A stretch of 64,000 bases of DNA from Bacteroides sp. (GCA_022648295.1 JALCME010000007.1:97114-161113), one strand, 5' to 3'; positions 1 to 9,791 are shown, counted from the first letter of the stretch. Numbers and translations: made by a program. Notes: generated by a model not told the origin, from the letters alone.

Positions 1-28
1 AGTGATTAAAACAAGGAAGAACACTCCA

Positions 29-2233
29 TCAGCGCCTGAGCCGCAAACTATTCAATACGACAGAAACACTGGAGAAAGCCATTGCCGCACTGGCTAACAT
101 AGGATTCAATAACATGCCATTAATGGGATATAGCAATCCGGCTGCAATAGGAATGCCTATTAAATTATAAATGAAAGCCCAGAAGAGATTCTGATGAATT
201 AAACGTACCGTTTTACGGGAAAGGGCCAAGGCTTTAGGTAAAAGCAATAAATCTGAAGTCATCAACGTAAGCATTGCCACATCCATAGCAATATCAGTTC
301 CCTTCCCCATTGCTATGCTTACATCTGCACAAGCCAAAGCCTGGGAATCGTTGATTCCATCTCCAACCATAGCAACTGTACGACGCTGAAGTTGAAGCCT
401 TCGTATAAAATCTTCTTTATCAGACGGGAGTGCATCAGCCACATAGTGCTTAATGCCCAAGCGTGTGGCCACAGCAGATGCTGTACGTTCGCCATCGCCT
501 GTCAACATACAGATTTCAATGCCCTGACTCCGAAGTTCTTTTACAGCACCTATGGAAGTCGGCTTTATTTGATCTGTAATGGCAACAATGGCCAACAGCT
601 CATCTTCTTTCCCGAAATAGACAATGCTACACCCCTCAGATTCATATTGTACCAACATTTTTCCGAATACATCAGTGAACACAGCTCCATAGTCTTTCAG
701 TAATTTATGACTTCCCGCCCAATAGTTTGACCCCTGATATACCACCTGAACGCCTTTTCCGGTAATACTCTCAAAACTATCCAATGAAACCGGAGTAATA
801 TCTTCTTCTTTCAGAGCCGAAACAATAGCACCAGCCAAAGGATGCTCCGACTTGAGTTCGGCCGCTAAAAAGACACTCTTAAAATAATCTTCCTGTGGCT
901 TAGCCCATAACCAACCTGTAACAGTAGGATGTCCCTCGGTCAAGGTTCCTGTTTTATCGAGTACGACTACATCCACCTTTCGCATCAATTCCAAAGCAAC
1001 GGCATCTTTTATCAATATATGATTGGAAGCAGCCCTTCCTATACCTACCATCAAAGCAGTAGGAGTAGCCAGTCCCAATGCACACGGGCATGCAATAACC
1101 AACACGGAGACGGCAGACAATAGTGCATGGGAAAAAGCGCCTATTCCACCCAAAAGCATCCAGACTACAAAAGTCAGAATAGAAATGCCCAAAACAACAG
1201 GAACAAATATACCCGTCACTTTATCTGCGATACGCTGAACCGGTGCCTTACTCCCTTGCGCTTCCTGTACCATACGAATAATATTAGCCAATACCGTATC
1301 ACTTCCAACCTTTGCTGCACGAAGAATAAAAGATCCTTTCTGATTAATTGTACCGGCCAAGACATGTGATCCGGTTCTCTTCGCCGTAGGAATAGGCTCT
1401 CCGTTAATCATACTCTCATCGACATAAGAATCTCCTTCAGCAAGAAATCCATCAACCGGTATCTGCTCACCAGGACGTACACTAACCAAATCATCCACCA
1501 CCAATTGTTCCAAAGGAATTTCTTCTTCTTTCCCTTCACGCAAGACACGAGCCTTTTTAGGCTGTAACCCCATTAACTTACGAATAGCAGCAGACGTATT
1601 TCCCTTGGCACGTTCTTCCATTAGTTTGCCTGTTAGTACAAATGCTATAATAATGGCTGAAGCTTCGTAATAGACATGAGGTTCCAATCCCCTACTATAC
1701 CAGAATTCCGGGAAAAACGTGTTAAACAAGCTAAAGAGAAAAGCAATCGAAGTACTTAAAGCAACCAATGTATCCATATTACTCCGTTTAACACGCAGCT
1801 GTTTCCAGGCACCTGTAAAGAAAGGGGTACCGAATAAAGTTAAAACCAGAAGAGCCAATAGAGCTTGCAACTCACTGGAAAAAGGAAAGTTTGGCAACAC
1901 CATGGACAACAATAAGAGTGGAATTGCAAAAATCCATGCACCGAATACTCTTTGTTTAAGCCGGTGATAACGTTTCCGATGTTCTTCCTCACTACGCTCT
2001 TCCGCATGCTCTTCCTCAATAATAAGGTCATAACCGGCAGACAACACAGCAGCACGTATTTCACCCGGCGTTTGTTGATCATCATTATAAGAAACAGTCA
2101 GCATATTGTTTGCAAAATTAACTGATGCTTCTATTACTCCGGGAAGATTCTTTACTGTCCTCTCTACATTATTTGCACATCCTGCACAATGCATATTTAA
2201 AACAGGAAAACTCTTTTTTATCTTGTTACTCAT
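29..2233 (-). CDS. copA: Copper-translocating P1B-type ATPase
   Basis: Inner-membrane pump that exports Cu(I) using ATP. Visible in order: one N-terminal heavy-metal-associated domain with the Cys-x-x-Cys copper motif (MHCAGC, residues 14-19), paired membrane helices, the actuator loop, the intramembrane metal site CPC (about residue 383), the phosphorylation motif DKTGTLT (about 426) and the hinge GDGIND (about 625). All catalytic motifs are intact and the length (734 aa) is normal. The ATG at 2233 is chosen because the 19 residues encoded upstream are hydrophobic and unlike an HMA domain; an exact TAnnTTTG element (2288-2295, minus strand) lies just upstream. Transcribed divergently from the DUF3298 gene. 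CPC indicates monovalent copper (or silver) rather than zinc. Confidence 0.95.
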   Translation of the reverse strand: MSNKIKKSFPVLNMHCAGCANNVERTVKNLPGVIEASVNFANNMLTVSYNDDQQTPGEIRAAVLSAGYDLIIEEEHAEERSEEEHRKRYHRLKQRVFGAWIFAIPLLLLSMVLPNFPFSSELQALLALLVLTLFGTPFFTGAWKQLRVKRSNMDTLVALSTSIAFLFSLFNTFFPEFWYSRGLEPHVYYEASAIIIAFVLTGKLMEERAKGNTSAAIRKLMGLQPKKARVLREGKEEEIPLEQLVVDDLVSVRPGEQIPVDGFLAEGDSYVDESMINGEPIPTAKRTGSHVLAGTINQKGSFILRAAKVGSDTVLANIIRMVQEAQGSKAPVQRIADKVTGIFVPVVLGISILTFVVWMLLGGIGAFSHALLSAVSVLVIACPCALGLATPTALMVGIGRAASNHILIKDAVALELMRKVDVVVLDKTGTLTEGHPTVTGWLWAKPQEDYFKSVFLAAELKSEHPLAGAIVSALKEEDITPVSLDSFESITGKGVQVVYQGSNYWAGSHKLLKDYGAVFTDVFGKMLVQYESEGCSIVYFGKEDELLAIVAITDQIKPTSIGAVKELRSQGIEICMLTGDGERTASAVATRLGIKHYVADALPSDKEDFIRRLQLQRRTVAMVGDGINDSQALACADVSIAMGKGTDIAMDVAMLTLMTSDLLLLPKALALSRKTVRLIHQNLFWAFIYNLIGIPIAAGLLYPINGMLLNPMLASAAMAFSSVSVVLNSLRLRR

Positions 2234-2287
2234 AATTCTATATGGAATAAGAAAGCCGAATAATATAACAAAAACACAATTTTCTAA

Positions 2288-2295
2288 CAAAAGTA
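2288..2295 (-). promoter_or_regulatory. -7 promoter element of copA
   Basis: On the minus strand this reads TACTTTTG, an exact match to the Bacteroides -7 consensus TAnnTTTG, about 55 bases before the chosen copA start. No clear -33 TTTG is visible. Confidence 0.5.
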
Positions 2296-2372
2296 AGCTA
2301 TAAATTGTTTGTCTACTATAATAAGGCTTTATCTTTTTTGATATTTATTGCCCGGATTACTAAATTATCATT

Positions 2373-2380
2373 TATATTTG
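2373..2380 (+). promoter_or_regulatory. -7 promoter element of the DUF3298 gene
   Basis: TATATTTG matches the Bacteroides -7 consensus; a TTG at 2348-2350 may serve as the -33 box. It lies about 49 bases before the ATG at 2429. Confidence 0.55.
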
Positions 2381-2428
2381 TCGTAAACGAACAATAGTCT
2401 AAAAACACTATTTCAAAGAAAAACAGAT

Positions 2429-3283
2429 ATGAAAAATAAATATTACAGTATATTCATTTTCTTGCTTACGATAAGCGTCATAATGTCCTCATGCGGTAAC
2501 AAAGCGAGCCAAAACGCCGGAGCTTTAAAGTTTGACAGCATTCAGGTAAATAAAACCGCCCACCTCTTTGGTGATACAGCCAAACCGGCTTGTAATCTTA
2601 TCATCAAAATGGAGTATGCAATAAAGTCTTCTGACAACAAACTAAAAGACAGTTTAAATAGTATTTTTCTTTCGGCGTGTTTTGGCGATAAATACAAGAG
2701 CATGACTCCAAAGGCAGCTGTTGCAGCATATACGGAAAAATACATCAAAGACTATCGCAGTGATCTGGAACCGATGTACAACAAAGATGAAGCGGATAAA
2801 GAAAGTGAAAGTAGTGTGGGGGCATGGTATTCCTATTATAAAGAAGTAAACAGCCACGTACAATTATATACAAAGCACTTATTGGTTTACCGTACCGACT
2901 ATAACGAATATACCGGTGGTGCACACGGAATGTACACGTCCAACTTCTTGAATATGGACCTGCATACACTACACCCTGTCCATCTTGATGATTTATTCGT
3001 AAGTGATTATCAGGAAGCACTGACCGATCTTTTATGGAATCAACTTATGGCAGACAACAAAGTGACGACCCATGAGGCTTTGGAAGATCTGGGATATGCC
3101 AGTACCGGAGATTTAGGACCGACCGAGAATTTTTATCTGGCTGAAAATGGAATTACTTTCTACTTCAACGTATATGATATTACTCCTTATGCTATGGGAC
3201 CGGTAGAAATCACTTTACCTTATGATATTATGGATCACTTATTGAAAAAGGATGTAATGGTATTAAATGAAGTAAGGGAATAA
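2429..3283 (+). CDS. DUF3298/RsiV-like lipoprotein
   Basis: Predicted lipoprotein of 284 aa with a signal peptide ending in the lipobox MSSC (Cys22). The C-terminal part has the features of the DUF3298 (RsiV-like) domain, including the GGAHG segment near residue 160 followed by the LHPVHLDDLF region. The domain occurs in the extracytoplasmic part of the anti-sigma factor RsiV, but here there is no transmembrane anti-sigma part, so only an envelope location is inferred. Function unknown. It is followed 55 bases later by rsmG on the same strand. Confidence 0.85.
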   Translation: MKNKYYSIFIFLLTISVIMSSCGNKASQNAGALKFDSIQVNKTAHLFGDTAKPACNLIIKMEYAIKSSDNKLKDSLNSIFLSACFGDKYKSMTPKAAVAAYTEKYIKDYRSDLEPMYNKDEADKESESSVGAWYSYYKEVNSHVQLYTKHLLVYRTDYNEYTGGAHGMYTSNFLNMDLHTLHPVHLDDLFVSDYQEALTDLLWNQLMADNKVTTHEALEDLGYASTGDLGPTENFYLAENGITFYFNVYDITPYAMGPVEITLPYDIMDHLLKKDVMVLNEVRE

Positions 3284-3338
3284 GTAACAACGGGAAGTCT
3301 CCTTTTCTAATTATAATTTGTAACTTGCATTTATTCAA

Positions 3339-3959
3339 ATGGAAATCATTCTAAAGTATTTTCCAAATCTCACGGAAGAACAGAAACTGCAATTTTCTTC
3401 ACTATACGATCTTTATACGGATTGGAATGCAAAAATAAACGTCATTTCAAGAAAAGACATCACCAATTTGTACGAACATCACGTACTCCATTCATTAGGC
3501 ATAGCGAAAATCATTCGATTTACTCCGGGAACACGGATTATGGATTTAGGCACAGGCGGCGGATTTCCTGGTATACCTCTGGCCATCTTATTTCCGGAAG
3601 TACAATTCCACATGGTAGACAGCATCGGAAAGAAAGTAAAAGTCGCCACAGAAGTTGCGAACAGTATCGGCTTAAAAAATGTAACGTTTTGCCACGAGCG
3701 AGCGGAAGAGGAAAAACAGCTTTTCGATTTTGTAGTAAGTCGCGCCGTAATGCCACTTGCCGATCTATTAAAAATTATCCGCAAGAATATAGCTTCCAGA
3801 CAACACAATGCATTACCTAATGGGCTGATTTGCCTCAAAGGTGGTGAATTAGCAAATGAAGCCATGCCTTTCAAGCACAAAACCACTATATTCGATTTAA
3901 ACCAATACTTCGAAGAAGAGTATTTTGAGACCAAAAAAGTGGTTTACGTTTCTCCTTAA
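3339..3959 (+). CDS. rsmG: 16S rRNA (guanine-527 N7) methyltransferase RsmG
   Basis: Cytoplasmic SAM-dependent methyltransferase that modifies G527 of 16S rRNA (formerly GidB). The sequence has the family N-terminus (NVISRKDITNLYEHHVLHSL, residues about 34-53) and the SAM-binding loop DLGTGGGFPGIPLA at about residues 68-81, followed by the conserved FVVSRAV segment. At 206 aa it has the usual length. It sits in a same-strand run with the MBL-fold hydrolase and gcvP. Confidence 0.95.
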   Translation: MEIILKYFPNLTEEQKLQFSSLYDLYTDWNAKINVISRKDITNLYEHHVLHSLGIAKIIRFTPGTRIMDLGTGGGFPGIPLAILFPEVQFHMVDSIGKKVKVATEVANSIGLKNVTFCHERAEEEKQLFDFVVSRAVMPLADLLKIIRKNIASRQHNALPNGLICLKGGELANEAMPFKHKTTIFDLNQYFEEEYFETKKVVYVSP

Positions 3960-4026
3960 CTTTAGCTCACTTTCTGCTAAGCGATAAAGAGAATAGCGAC
4001 CTATATAATAAAATCAATGATCAATC

Positions 4027-4671
4027 ATGAAGATAAAGAGATTTGAATTCAATATGCTTCCCGTAAACTGCTATGTGATATGGGATGAAACAAACGAGGC
4101 AGTGGTTATAGATGCCGGGTGCTTCTATGAAGAAGAGAAACAGGCATTGAAAAACTTTCTCCTTAATAAGGAATTAAAGGTAAAACATCTGCTTAATACC
4201 CATTTGCATTTAGATCATATTTTCGGGAATGGATTTATAACAAAGGAATTCGGATTGCAAGTGGAAGCCAATCAGGCAGATGAGTTTTGGATTGAAGATG
4301 CACCCAAGCAAAGCCGGATGTTCGGTTTCCAATGGAATGAAACACCGCCTCCTATTGGGAAGTATTTGCACGACGGCGATATAATTACCTTTGGAAACAC
4401 CCGACTGGAAGCCATACATGTACCTGGGCACTCACCGGGAAGTTTGGTCTTTTACTGCGCAACAGAACATTGTATGTTCTCCGGTGATGTCTTATTTCAG
4501 GGTAGTATAGGACGGGCAGACTTGACCGGAGGTAATTTTGATGAGCTAATAGAACATATCTGTAGCCGGTTGTTTGTATTGCCTAATGAAACGGTAGTAT
4601 ATCCGGGTCATGGAGCTCCAACCACTATAGGGATTGAGAAAGCAGAAAACCCTTTCTTTAGAACAATATAA
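4027..4671 (+). CDS. MBL-fold metallo-hydrolase (glyoxalase II-like)
   Basis: Cytoplasmic metallo-beta-lactamase-fold hydrolase of 214 aa, in the glyoxalase II/YcbL-like group of thioester hydrolases. Metal ligands are visible: THLHLDH (about residues 58-64), HVPGHSPGS (about 131), SGDVLF (about 152) and YPGHG (about 192). It lacks the long C-terminal substrate domain of classical glyoxalase II, so the substrate cannot be fixed. It ends 38 bases before gcvP and is probably co-transcribed with it. Confidence 0.9.
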   Translation: MKIKRFEFNMLPVNCYVIWDETNEAVVIDAGCFYEEEKQALKNFLLNKELKVKHLLNTHLHLDHIFGNGFITKEFGLQVEANQADEFWIEDAPKQSRMFGFQWNETPPPIGKYLHDGDIITFGNTRLEAIHVPGHSPGSLVFYCATEHCMFSGDVLFQGSIGRADLTGGNFDELIEHICSRLFVLPNETVVYPGHGAPTTIGIEKAENPFFRTI

Positions 4672-4709
4672 AATAAGTCTAAAACAATTAATAGTAATAA
4701 TTTACGATT

Positions 4710-7559
4710 ATGAAAAGTGATCTCTTAGCTTGCCGTCATATCGGCATCAGCAAGAAAGATGAAGAACAAATGCTCCAAAAAATCGGAGTAGGCAGCCTGG
4801 ATGAACTGATTGATAGAACCATTCCTACCAACATCAGGTTGAAAGAACCTCTTAAATTACCCGAAGCCCTGACAGAATACGAATTCGGGAAACATATTGC
4901 ACAGCTGGCAAGTAAAAACAAGCTTTATACGACTTATATCGGTCTGGGTTGGTATAACACCATCACTCCGGCTGTTATTCAACGTAACGTTTTTGAAAAT
5001 CCGGTTTGGTATACCTCATACACTCCCTATCAGACTGAAATCTCCCAAGGACGACTTGAAGCCCTTATGAATTTCCAAACCGTTGTTTCCGACCTGACAG
5101 GGATGCCACTCGCTAATTCTTCCTTATTGGACGAAGCCACAGCTGCTGCCGAAGCGGTAAGCATGATGTACGGACTACGTCCGCGACAGATGCAAAAAGA
5201 TGGAGCCAACGTTGTATTCGTGGACGAGAGCATCTTTCCTCAAACCTTAGCCGTAATGACCACCCGCGCCATTCCCCAAGGCATCGAAATCCGTACGGGC
5301 AAATATACCGAACTTAAGTTTACTCCGGATATTTTCGGTTGTGTACTGCAATATCCCAATGCGAGCGGTAACATAGAAGATTATCGTGCATTAGTAGAAA
5401 AAGCCCATGCTGCCAACTGCAAAGTGGCTGTTGCTGCCGATATTCTTAGTCTGGCTTTACTCACTCCTCCGGGAGAATGGGGTGCAGACATTGTATTTGG
5501 GAGTACCCAACGTCTGGGAGTACCCTTGTTCTACGGAGGTCCTTCCGCTGCTTACTTTGCAACAAGAGACGAATATAAACGTAATATGCCGGGAAGAATC
5601 ATAGGTTGGTCGAAAGACAAATACGGAAAGCTGTGTTTCCGAATGGCTTTGCAGACCAGAGAACAGCATATTAAACGGGAAAAGGCAACATCCAATATCT
5701 GCACGGCACAAGCATTGCTTGCAACCATGGCTGGCTTCTATGCCGTATATCACGGTCCGGAAGGCATACGACGTATTGCAGAACGCATTCACGGCATTGC
5801 CGTTTATCTGGAGAAACAGATCAATAAATTAGGATACTGCCAGCTGAATACTCAATATTTTGACACACTTCGCTTTGCCTTACCGAGCAATGTATCCGCA
5901 CAGCAAATACGCACCATTGCATTGAGTAAAGAAGTCAATCTACGTTACTTTGATAATGGAGATGTAGGAATGAGCATTGATGAAACCACTGACATAGCAG
6001 ACGTTAATGTATTAATTTCCATCTTTGCCATTGCAGCGGAAAGAGACTGGACAAAAGTGAACGACATTCCTATGGAATGTACAATCAATGATGCATTAAA
6101 ACGCCAAAGTGCTTATCTCACTCATGAAGTATTCAGCAAATACCATACGGAGACGGAGATGATGCGTTACATTAAACGGCTCGACCGCAAAGATATTTCA
6201 TTGGCGCAATCCATGATTTCCTTAGGATCATGTACCATGAAACTAAATGCCGCAGCAGAATTATTACCCCTTAGTCGACCAGAATTTACCAATATGCATC
6301 CATTGGTTCCCGAAGACCAAGCTGAAGGCTATCGTGAATTAATTAACAACCTCGGGGAACTATTGAAAACCATTACGGGATTCAGTGGCATCAGCCTGCA
6401 ACCCAATGCCGGTGCGGCAGGTGAATATACGGGACTTCGCGTCATCCGTGCTTATCTGGAAAGTATTGGTCAAGGACACCGTAGCAAGGTTATCATCCCG
6501 GCATCAGCACATGGCACTAATCCTGCTTCTGCCGTACAAGCCGGTTATACCACCGTGACTTGCGCCTGTGACGAACACGGAAATGTAGACATGAACGATC
6601 TTCGTATAAAGATAGAAGAGAACAAAGATGATCTTGCCGCACTTATGATCACCTACCCTTCTACTCACGGCATATTTGAAACCGAGATTGTAGAAATCTG
6701 CCGCATGATTCATGCAGCCGGCGGACAGGTTTACATGGACGGTGCCAACATGAACGCACAGGTGGGGCTGACCAATCCCGGCTTTATCGGAGCGGACGTA
6801 TGCCATCTTAATTTACATAAAACATTCGCTATACCACATGGTGGAGGCGGTCCCGGTATAGGCCCTATTTGCGTAGCCGAGCATCTCAAACCATACCTGC
6901 CGGGGCATCCGCTATTCGGAAACGCTACCAACACGGTATCCTCCGCTCCATTTGGCAGTGCAGGCATGTTGCCGGTGACCTACGGATACATTCGTATGAT
7001 GGGACTGGAAGGATTGACCCGTGCCACTAAGATAGCTATTCTCAATGCCAACTATTTGGCTGCTTGTCTCAATGATACTTATGGCATAGTATATCGCGGA
7101 GCCAACGGCTTCGTAGGACATGAAATGATATTGGAATGCCGTCCCATACACGAAGCTACAGGTATTACCGAAAACGACATTGCTAAACGCCTGATGGATT
7201 ACGGCTATCACGCTCCTACTCTGTCTTTCCCTGTTCATGGTACATTAATGATAGAACCCACCGAAAGTGAAAGTCTGGCAGAACTGGACAATTTTGTAGA
7301 CAGTATGCTTGCCATCTGGGAAGAGATTAAAGAAGTCAAAGAAGGTGAAGCGGACAAAACCGATAATGTATTGATGAATGCTCCACACCCCGAATATGAA
7401 GTCGTTGCCAACAACTGGGAACACAGCTATACGCGTGAAAAAGCAGCTTACCCCATTCAGAGCGTACGTGACAACAAGTTTTGGATCAATGTGGCCCGTG
7501 TAGATAATACGCTGGGAGACCGTAAACTTCTTACCACCCGCTATGAAACGTTTGATTGA
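4710..7559 (+). CDS. gcvP: Glycine dehydrogenase (decarboxylating), P protein
   Basis: PLP-dependent P protein of the glycine cleavage system; it decarboxylates glycine and passes the aminomethyl group to the lipoyl-H protein. At 949 aa it is the fused (homodimeric) form with both halves in one chain. The second half carries the PLP-lysine motif HLNLHKTFAIPHGGGGPG (Lys about residue 704), and SLGSCTMKLN precedes it. The genes for the T and H proteins are not adjacent, which is common in Bacteroides. No glycine riboswitch is visible upstream. A hairpin with a T-run follows. Confidence 0.97.
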   Translation: MKSDLLACRHIGISKKDEEQMLQKIGVGSLDELIDRTIPTNIRLKEPLKLPEALTEYEFGKHIAQLASKNKLYTTYIGLGWYNTITPAVIQRNVFENPVWYTSYTPYQTEISQGRLEALMNFQTVVSDLTGMPLANSSLLDEATAAAEAVSMMYGLRPRQMQKDGANVVFVDESIFPQTLAVMTTRAIPQGIEIRTGKYTELKFTPDIFGCVLQYPNASGNIEDYRALVEKAHAANCKVAVAADILSLALLTPPGEWGADIVFGSTQRLGVPLFYGGPSAAYFATRDEYKRNMPGRIIGWSKDKYGKLCFRMALQTREQHIKREKATSNICTAQALLATMAGFYAVYHGPEGIRRIAERIHGIAVYLEKQINKLGYCQLNTQYFDTLRFALPSNVSAQQIRTIALSKEVNLRYFDNGDVGMSIDETTDIADVNVLISIFAIAAERDWTKVNDIPMECTINDALKRQSAYLTHEVFSKYHTETEMMRYIKRLDRKDISLAQSMISLGSCTMKLNAAAELLPLSRPEFTNMHPLVPEDQAEGYRELINNLGELLKTITGFSGISLQPNAGAAGEYTGLRVIRAYLESIGQGHRSKVIIPASAHGTNPASAVQAGYTTVTCACDEHGNVDMNDLRIKIEENKDDLAALMITYPSTHGIFETEIVEICRMIHAAGGQVYMDGANMNAQVGLTNPGFIGADVCHLNLHKTFAIPHGGGGPGIGPICVAEHLKPYLPGHPLFGNATNTVSSAPFGSAGMLPVTYGYIRMMGLEGLTRATKIAILNANYLAACLNDTYGIVYRGANGFVGHEMILECRPIHEATGITENDIAKRLMDYGYHAPTLSFPVHGTLMIEPTESESLAELDNFVDSMLAIWEEIKEVKEGEADKTDNVLMNAPHPEYEVVANNWEHSYTREKAAYPIQSVRDNKFWINVARVDNTLGDRKLLTTRYETFD

Positions 7560-7648
7560 CAAACACGTGCAATAGAGGTAGGATGAACTAAATTGTAATA
7601 AGCATAATTTATTCCCAATAAGCGGCGAACAGAATTGTTTATATATAG

Positions 7649-7698
7649 AAAAGAACGAAGCAGACAGTTACTTTTAGCTAAAATGCCCCGTTCTTTTT
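7649..7698 (+). terminator. Terminator after gcvP
   Basis: A 9-bp stem (AAAAGAACG at 7649-7657 with CGTTCTTTT at 7689-7697) closes a 31-base loop and runs into a T-rich tract. It sits about 90 bases behind the gcvP stop codon. Confidence 0.6.
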
Positions 7699-7723
7699 TG
7701 TTTTTTACGGTGCTAATTCTTCA

Positions 7724-7805
7724 GCCCACAACTGTGGGCCCGCGGGTTTACAGCTGTGGGCTCTTCGGCCCACAATTGTCCCCCGGAGAGCCCACGTTGT
7801 AAACC
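7724..7805. repeat. Nested GCCCACA inverted repeats
   Basis: Five GCCCAC/GTGGGC half-sites are packed into 82 bases. They allow a short palindrome (7724-7739), a hairpin ACAGCTGTGGGC/GCCCACAATTGT (7750-7778) and a longer stem between 7745-7763 and 7788-7805 (8 + 8 bp around a small internal loop); the last two exclude each other. No T-run follows. The rest of the 7560-8156 spacer holds only the gcvP terminator and the promoter elements near 8050. Confidence 0.7.
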
Positions 7806-8042
7806 GAAGTTTTGCCTTATGTATTTTGATATTTAACTAAAGGAATCAGCATAAATTATAAGGTAATGGAATGAATATATCTCACGATACGAGTCTCTTA
7901 AAAATCAATGTAAGAAGAAAGCAGAAAGAGTAAAAAAGGAGAAATACGCTCTAAATCATAAATCTATTTTTAAGTTTGAGCTATAAACCTCATATAGATA
8001 AGGATAATATCAACTTTGTATGACTGCTCATACCATATGAAA

Positions 8043-8061
8043 TATTTTTGTAGTATATTTG
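8043..8061 (+). promoter_or_regulatory. Promoter elements of the nuclease lipoprotein gene
   Basis: Two exact TAnnTTTG matches lie next to each other, TATTTTTG (8043-8050) and TATATTTG (8054-8061). A TTTG at 8015-8018 may act as -33 for the first. They imply a leader of roughly 95 bases before the ATG at 8157. Confidence 0.45.
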
Positions 8062-8156
8062 AAATATGTATTTAATCAAATATGAGCCTTAAAATAATAT
8101 CTTTGATAACTTTAAATAGAAATTAGTATTACTTTAATTCATAATCAAGTATTAAA

Positions 8157-9791
8157 ATGTCACTAAAAATCAAAAAGAACCGTGCTCTTCTACTATACTT
8201 GTTAGTAGTAGCATTATTTGGCTGTAGCAGCAAAGGAACATTACACGATACCGATGAACAAACACCGGTATACTTTTCCTCAACCGTATCAGACAATAGT
8301 TTCACACGTGTAAGTGGAACAAACTGGAGTGATGGTGATCAGATAGGAGTCTTTGCAATACAACACGCAAAAGCCCTGTTGAACACTAATATTTATGGAG
8401 ATTGTGACAACGCTCCATTTAGCACTAATTCAAATGGGGTATTCTATTCAACAGGGGCTAATATATATTATCCTCAAGACGATTCCGCACTTGACTTTAT
8501 TGCATACTACCCTTATAAAAGTAGTATAACAAACTATACCTACCCCATTGATCTAAGCAAACAAGAAGATGTGCTATATAGTAATAACCTAAGCGGACTG
8601 ACTCAATCGAACAGCAATGCAACATTGGCATTTAAGCACATTTTGTCTAAAATTATATTTTCTGTCAAAGCAGATAATACGGATGCTTCATTAAACGGAT
8701 TATCTGCCACCATAGAAGGAGGAAAAACCAAAGCAACGCTATCTCTAGCCAACGGTGAATTAACAATTGATGAAACCTCCAACGGAACAACAGCGGCAGT
8801 AGTAACCGGAAGCGGTAATAATGAAAAAGAAGTTGAAATCATCGCGTTACCATCAAATAAGGCGAACGAACTTACCGCCAAGTTTATTATAAACGGACAA
8901 ACCTACACCTATGTCGTTCCCGATCCGCTCGTTGCAGCAAAAGTTTATAAATATGATATAACCCTTCAGGGAGTTCCCCCTACAGTCAAAAAGACAAGTT
9001 CCTACATGGAAATACCGGTATATACATCGGCAGAAACGGCTCCTCATTCGGTAAGTGTATTACATATGGTAGGAAGTACGAGTTGGCTCAACTCCAATTA
9101 TACATATACCAATAACAACATCCGCAATTACAGCATTCTTTATGATACTGAAGATCGCGTTCCTTATTGGGTTGCCTATCCGCTGTATCCCATATATTTG
9201 GCTACAGGAAATAGAACAGATGCGTGGGACTATGATCCAGACATCGATAAGACTTTACAACCAAATCTCAGTTCCACATGGCGGCAAAGCGGTACAAACT
9301 ACAATAGAGGACACCTATTGGCTAGTGCCAGTAGAAATGCAACAACCAGTCTGAATAAAACAACATTCTATTATACGAACATGTGCCCGCAAGAAGGATC
9401 AATGAACTCAGGAACATGGGCAGATCTGGAAAACAAAGAACGAGCCTGGTGTCAAGATGCTGCGTACGACACCCTGTATGCAGTTACCGGTTGTATTCTA
9501 CCGGAAGCACCAGAAACCATTTCGACTGTAAACGATGTAGATGGAAAGCCATCAGTGGTCCCCAAATATCTCTATAAAGCACTTTTACGTAAAAACAAAG
9601 CATCAGGGAACTATACATCCATAGCATTCCGCATGGAAAATGCCAACACAGGAATCCCCTATTACAATGCGAAGTATGTTATATCAGTATCCGAACTGGA
9701 AAAAGAAACAGGATTCACATTCTTCCCCAATCTCCCGGACGATATTGCATCTACCGTAAAAAGTAACACAGACTTAACAAATTGGAATTAA
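8157..9791 (+). CDS. Lipoprotein: fimbrillin-like domain fused to DNA/RNA non-specific endonuclease
   Basis: Predicted lipoprotein of 544 aa (lipobox LFGC). Residues about 35-270 resemble fimbrillin-like Bacteroides proteins (SGTNWSDGDQIGVFA; DFIAYYPY; LAFKHILSKI). Residues about 300-540 are a His-Me-finger nuclease of the DNA/RNA non-specific endonuclease family: NRGHLLASA with the general-base His386, TNMCPQ, then MNSGTWADLE supplying the metal-binding Asn (about 417) and the Trp/Glu pair. The usual Asp of the DRGH motif is Asn here. All other catalytic positions look intact, so the enzyme is probably active outside the cytoplasm. No immunity gene is visible nearby. The next gene shares the N-terminal half. 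What is degraded (scavenged nucleic acid, biofilm DNA, target cells) is unknown. Confidence 0.85.
   Translation: MSLKIKKNRALLLYLLVVALFGCSSKGTLHDTDEQTPVYFSSTVSDNSFTRVSGTNWSDGDQIGVFAIQHAKALLNTNIYGDCDNAPFSTNSNGVFYSTGANIYYPQDDSALDFIAYYPYKSSITNYTYPIDLSKQEDVLYSNNLSGLTQSNSNATLAFKHILSKIIFSVKADNTDASLNGLSATIEGGKTKATLSLANGELTIDETSNGTTAAVVTGSGNNEKEVEIIALPSNKANELTAKFIINGQTYTYVVPDPLVAAKVYKYDITLQGVPPTVKKTSSYMEIPVYTSAETAPHSVSVLHMVGSTSWLNSNYTYTNNNIRNYSILYDTEDRVPYWVAYPLYPIYLATGNRTDAWDYDPDIDKTLQPNLSSTWRQSGTNYNRGHLLASASRNATTSLNKTTFYYTNMCPQEGSMNSGTWADLENKERAWCQDAAYDTLYAVTGCILPEAPETISTVNDVDGKPSVVPKYLYKALLRKNKASGNYTSIAFRMENANTGIPYYNAKYVISVSELEKETGFTFFPNLPDDIASTVKSNTDLTNWN

Noticed and set aside
392..2085. Several open frames on both strands inside the copA gene
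   Set aside because: They overlap a complete, conserved gene in other frames and have no family features.
4500..4720. Glycine riboswitch before gcvP
   Set aside because: The spacer to the preceding gene is only 38 bases and shows no aptamer-like structure.
8157..9791. Toxin-immunity pair with the next gene as immunity protein
   Set aside because: The next gene product is a large lipoprotein with BACON and the same scaffold, unlike a small immunity protein.
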